A DNA stretch of 64,000 nt, from assembly GCA_900768545.1 (NCBI GenBank), contig CAAGDD010000003.1:1-64000 (forward strand), written 5' to 3'. The notes beneath the pieces were generated by a model, which saw only the letters and a program-made list of their open reading frames with translations, ran no database searches and was not told where the DNA came from. The translations under genes and the position numbers were made by a program. Of the stretch, positions 60,201-63,200 are shown piece after piece. This DNA is from Clostridia bacterium. GTDB lineage: Bacteria; Bacillota; Clostridia; Christensenellales; UBA1242. Numbering within the stretch: position 1 is the first letter of the stretch; each line of letters starts with the position of its first letter.

Positions 60201-63200
60201 AGTTGAGTCGCCCTTGTTTGCATTGTAGGTCACTTTGTAAGTGATTGCTGTCCACTTTGCATATATATTGATAGGGTTTGATGCAGTGATTTCGCTTGTT
60301 ACGCCAAATTCGGTCGAATTTGTGATTGCGTTTTGATAAGCGCTATCGCTGAACCAGCCGTCGAAACGGTATCCGGTCATAACGAGTGTTGGCAAACCAA
60401 CTTCGCTGCCGCTTTCGCTCCATCTCAAAGTAGAATATTTTGATTTTGTTGCGCTATCGCCCGCTCTAACATACATATTTGGAGCGCTAGTGCTATTTTT
60501 GTCATAAACTGTGCCATTTACGGTCACGCTTGTCGAACCTGTAATATTCAAGTTGAGTTTTACAGGAACGTATTTTGCTGTCCAAATTGCATACAAAGTA
60601 ACAGTGCCATTTTGGGTCGCAGAGAGATTCTTCACGCTTGATGCGTCAGCAATAAGATTGTTTGTGTTTTTGGTGTAAGTTGCACCGCTATACAAACCGC
60701 TGATGCTGCCGTCTGTGCTTGTAGCCCAACCAGCAAATGTGAAGTTTGCTCTTGTAAATGTGTTTTTAGAGAGTGTAATTGCGCTATCAAATGTGCATGC
60801 TGTGTCTGCCATTGAGCCAGAACCGCCGTTTGCTACATATTTGATAGAATATTTGTTTGGTGTCCATTGCGCTTCGAGAGTGTGGTCAGCATCAATGGTC
60901 ATCTTTGTGTCAGCAGTAATATTTGACACTTCAAACAATTTGAAGTTTGTCGCTTGAACACTAATTTTGTTAGTATCATTGTTAGCAGGAATATGTGGAT
61001 AAATATGAATTGTATCATTTGTATATCTATCTGTGTCGCGTTTGTAAGTAAATGTTCCTTCATAAGTTTGCCATGTTGTTGTGATTGTGTCAGATGTTGT
61101 CTTTCCAAGTGAGTGATGTTCTGTTGTTGTATTATTGTTAATAAACAATGTTCTGCTGCCCCAGTTCATTGTTCCTACTGAAACTTTTACATCAAGTTGA
61201 ACTGTATAAGTTTTTCCTTCAACAAGATCAAGCCCGCCGTCAGCTCTAATTCGAATTGGCGCAAATGGATAAGTAAATGCTTCTGTCGCATTAGGGCTTT
61301 GAGTGATAACTAATTGATTTGTCGAATCAGCAAACAAATTGATTTGTTCTTTCACCTTCCAGCCAGCGAATTGATATCCGTCGCGAGTTGGTGTTGGAAG
61401 TGTTCCATAAGTTTGATCATAAGTCACTTTCTTTGTGCCTTTGTTGTCGGTGATTGTCCAGTCAGTTGTTGCAGCAAGGTTTCCGCCATTTGGATCAGCG
61501 GTCACAGTGTAAGTGTTTGCTTCCCAACGAGCAGTAAGTGTGTGATTTGCTGCATTTGAAACGATTGTCGCATCAGTAACTGCGGTGTTTCCGTTTTTGG
61601 TCACAGAAAGCCCAGAGTATTTGATAGTATTGCCAGTTGTTTCTCCAACATGACCAGCATACATCAAAATTTCAACATTATTTCCCGCTACAGAATTCTC
61701 TGGGATAGTAATTGTAACATCAATATTTCTGCCAAGATCATAATGCTTTGTCAAATATGATTTTAATGCTGTATGGTCGTAAACCAAGATTGAGAAAATT
61801 GTTTGATTGTTTGGATTTACTGTCAAAAGAACTTCATCATAGTGAATATAGTATACTTCACCAGGTTTTACATTTCTAGCCAAAATTGTATATTTATTTC
61901 CAGAAGTTCCTGCTTCTATTGTATTTGACGCAGAAGCATACGCAACATTTTCATACCAGCCCTTGAAAGTGTAGCCGGCACGAGTTGGAGTTGTCAACTT
62001 GCCTTGTGCGTCATAGCGTTCGTTGAATGTTACATTTTGAGTTTTTGTTCTTCTATCAGCCGAAACGCCATCGCCGTCATCAAGGAAGTGTCCGCCGTTT
62101 GCATTAAGAGTGAGTTTGATATCAGTGCGAGCCGACCAAATTGCTTTGAGTTCAAGATTTCCAAAGTGGTCTTTCAAAGCAGTGCCGTTTCCATAAGTTG
62201 CGCCAACTTTCCAGTTTCCGTTAATGTAGCCTTCTGTTTTGTTGCTGTCGATAGACAAAACTGTCCAGCCAGAGAAGATATATCCCGTTTTGCTTGTTGA
62301 TGGAAGTATTGCGTTGCTATTTGGCATAGAACTTTCGCTTGTGCCTTGCTTGCCATATATATTGTAATACCAATTTGAAATTGCATTTCCGCCGTCTGCG
62401 TTGAATGTGATCGTGTAGTTTTGTGGAACATAGTCAAGTTCGATAATCAAACTTCCGTCACCTTGAATTGTCGCGTAGTTCGTGTCGCTTGTCAAAGCAG
62501 TGCCGGTTGTTGAGCCGCCGATGTAATATCTTGCAGCCAAATATCTAAATCCGTTTGGAACTGTCACAGCCGCTTTTGCGCTTGCCAAAGTTACTTGTGC
62601 GCCGGTTGTGCCGTCTTTTGAAATATTTGATGTGTTCCAAGAGCCGTCAGCGTTTTGTTGTCTAAATCTAATCAAATAGCCAATTCCGCTCTTTGCAACA
62701 AATTGTGCTTCGAGTGAGATATTGCCATATTTCCCTGTAAATGTTGTGTTTGCTGCGTAAGTTTTTCCAATTTCCCAGCCACCAACTGTGCCAGATGTCT
62801 TATCGTCAACTTTGACAACCTTCCAGCCTTCGAAATTGTAACCTATCTTGGTTGCGTCCAAAAGTTTTCCGTCCGCAGAAAGAGCTATGTCAGCGCTCGC
62901 TGAAGCATATCCTTGTGTATTGTAGATAATTGGGGCAGAAGTGTTGTTTGTTCCGCCGTTCAAGTTTGAGTAAGTAATATTGTAAGTTGTTGGAACCCAA
63001 CGAGCATACAATGTGATGTTTTCGTCCATCAAAGCAGTTGTTGTGTTTGTGATGAGTGAGCCATATTTGCTGTCGATTGTAGGTACGCCCGCATATCCGC
63101 TAAATTCAATACCAGTAGAGTCATCAAGTTTGTAAACTGCGAAGTATTCAAGACTTACTGGTGTGCTTTGTGTGCTTGGATAGTCGTAAGCATTGATACA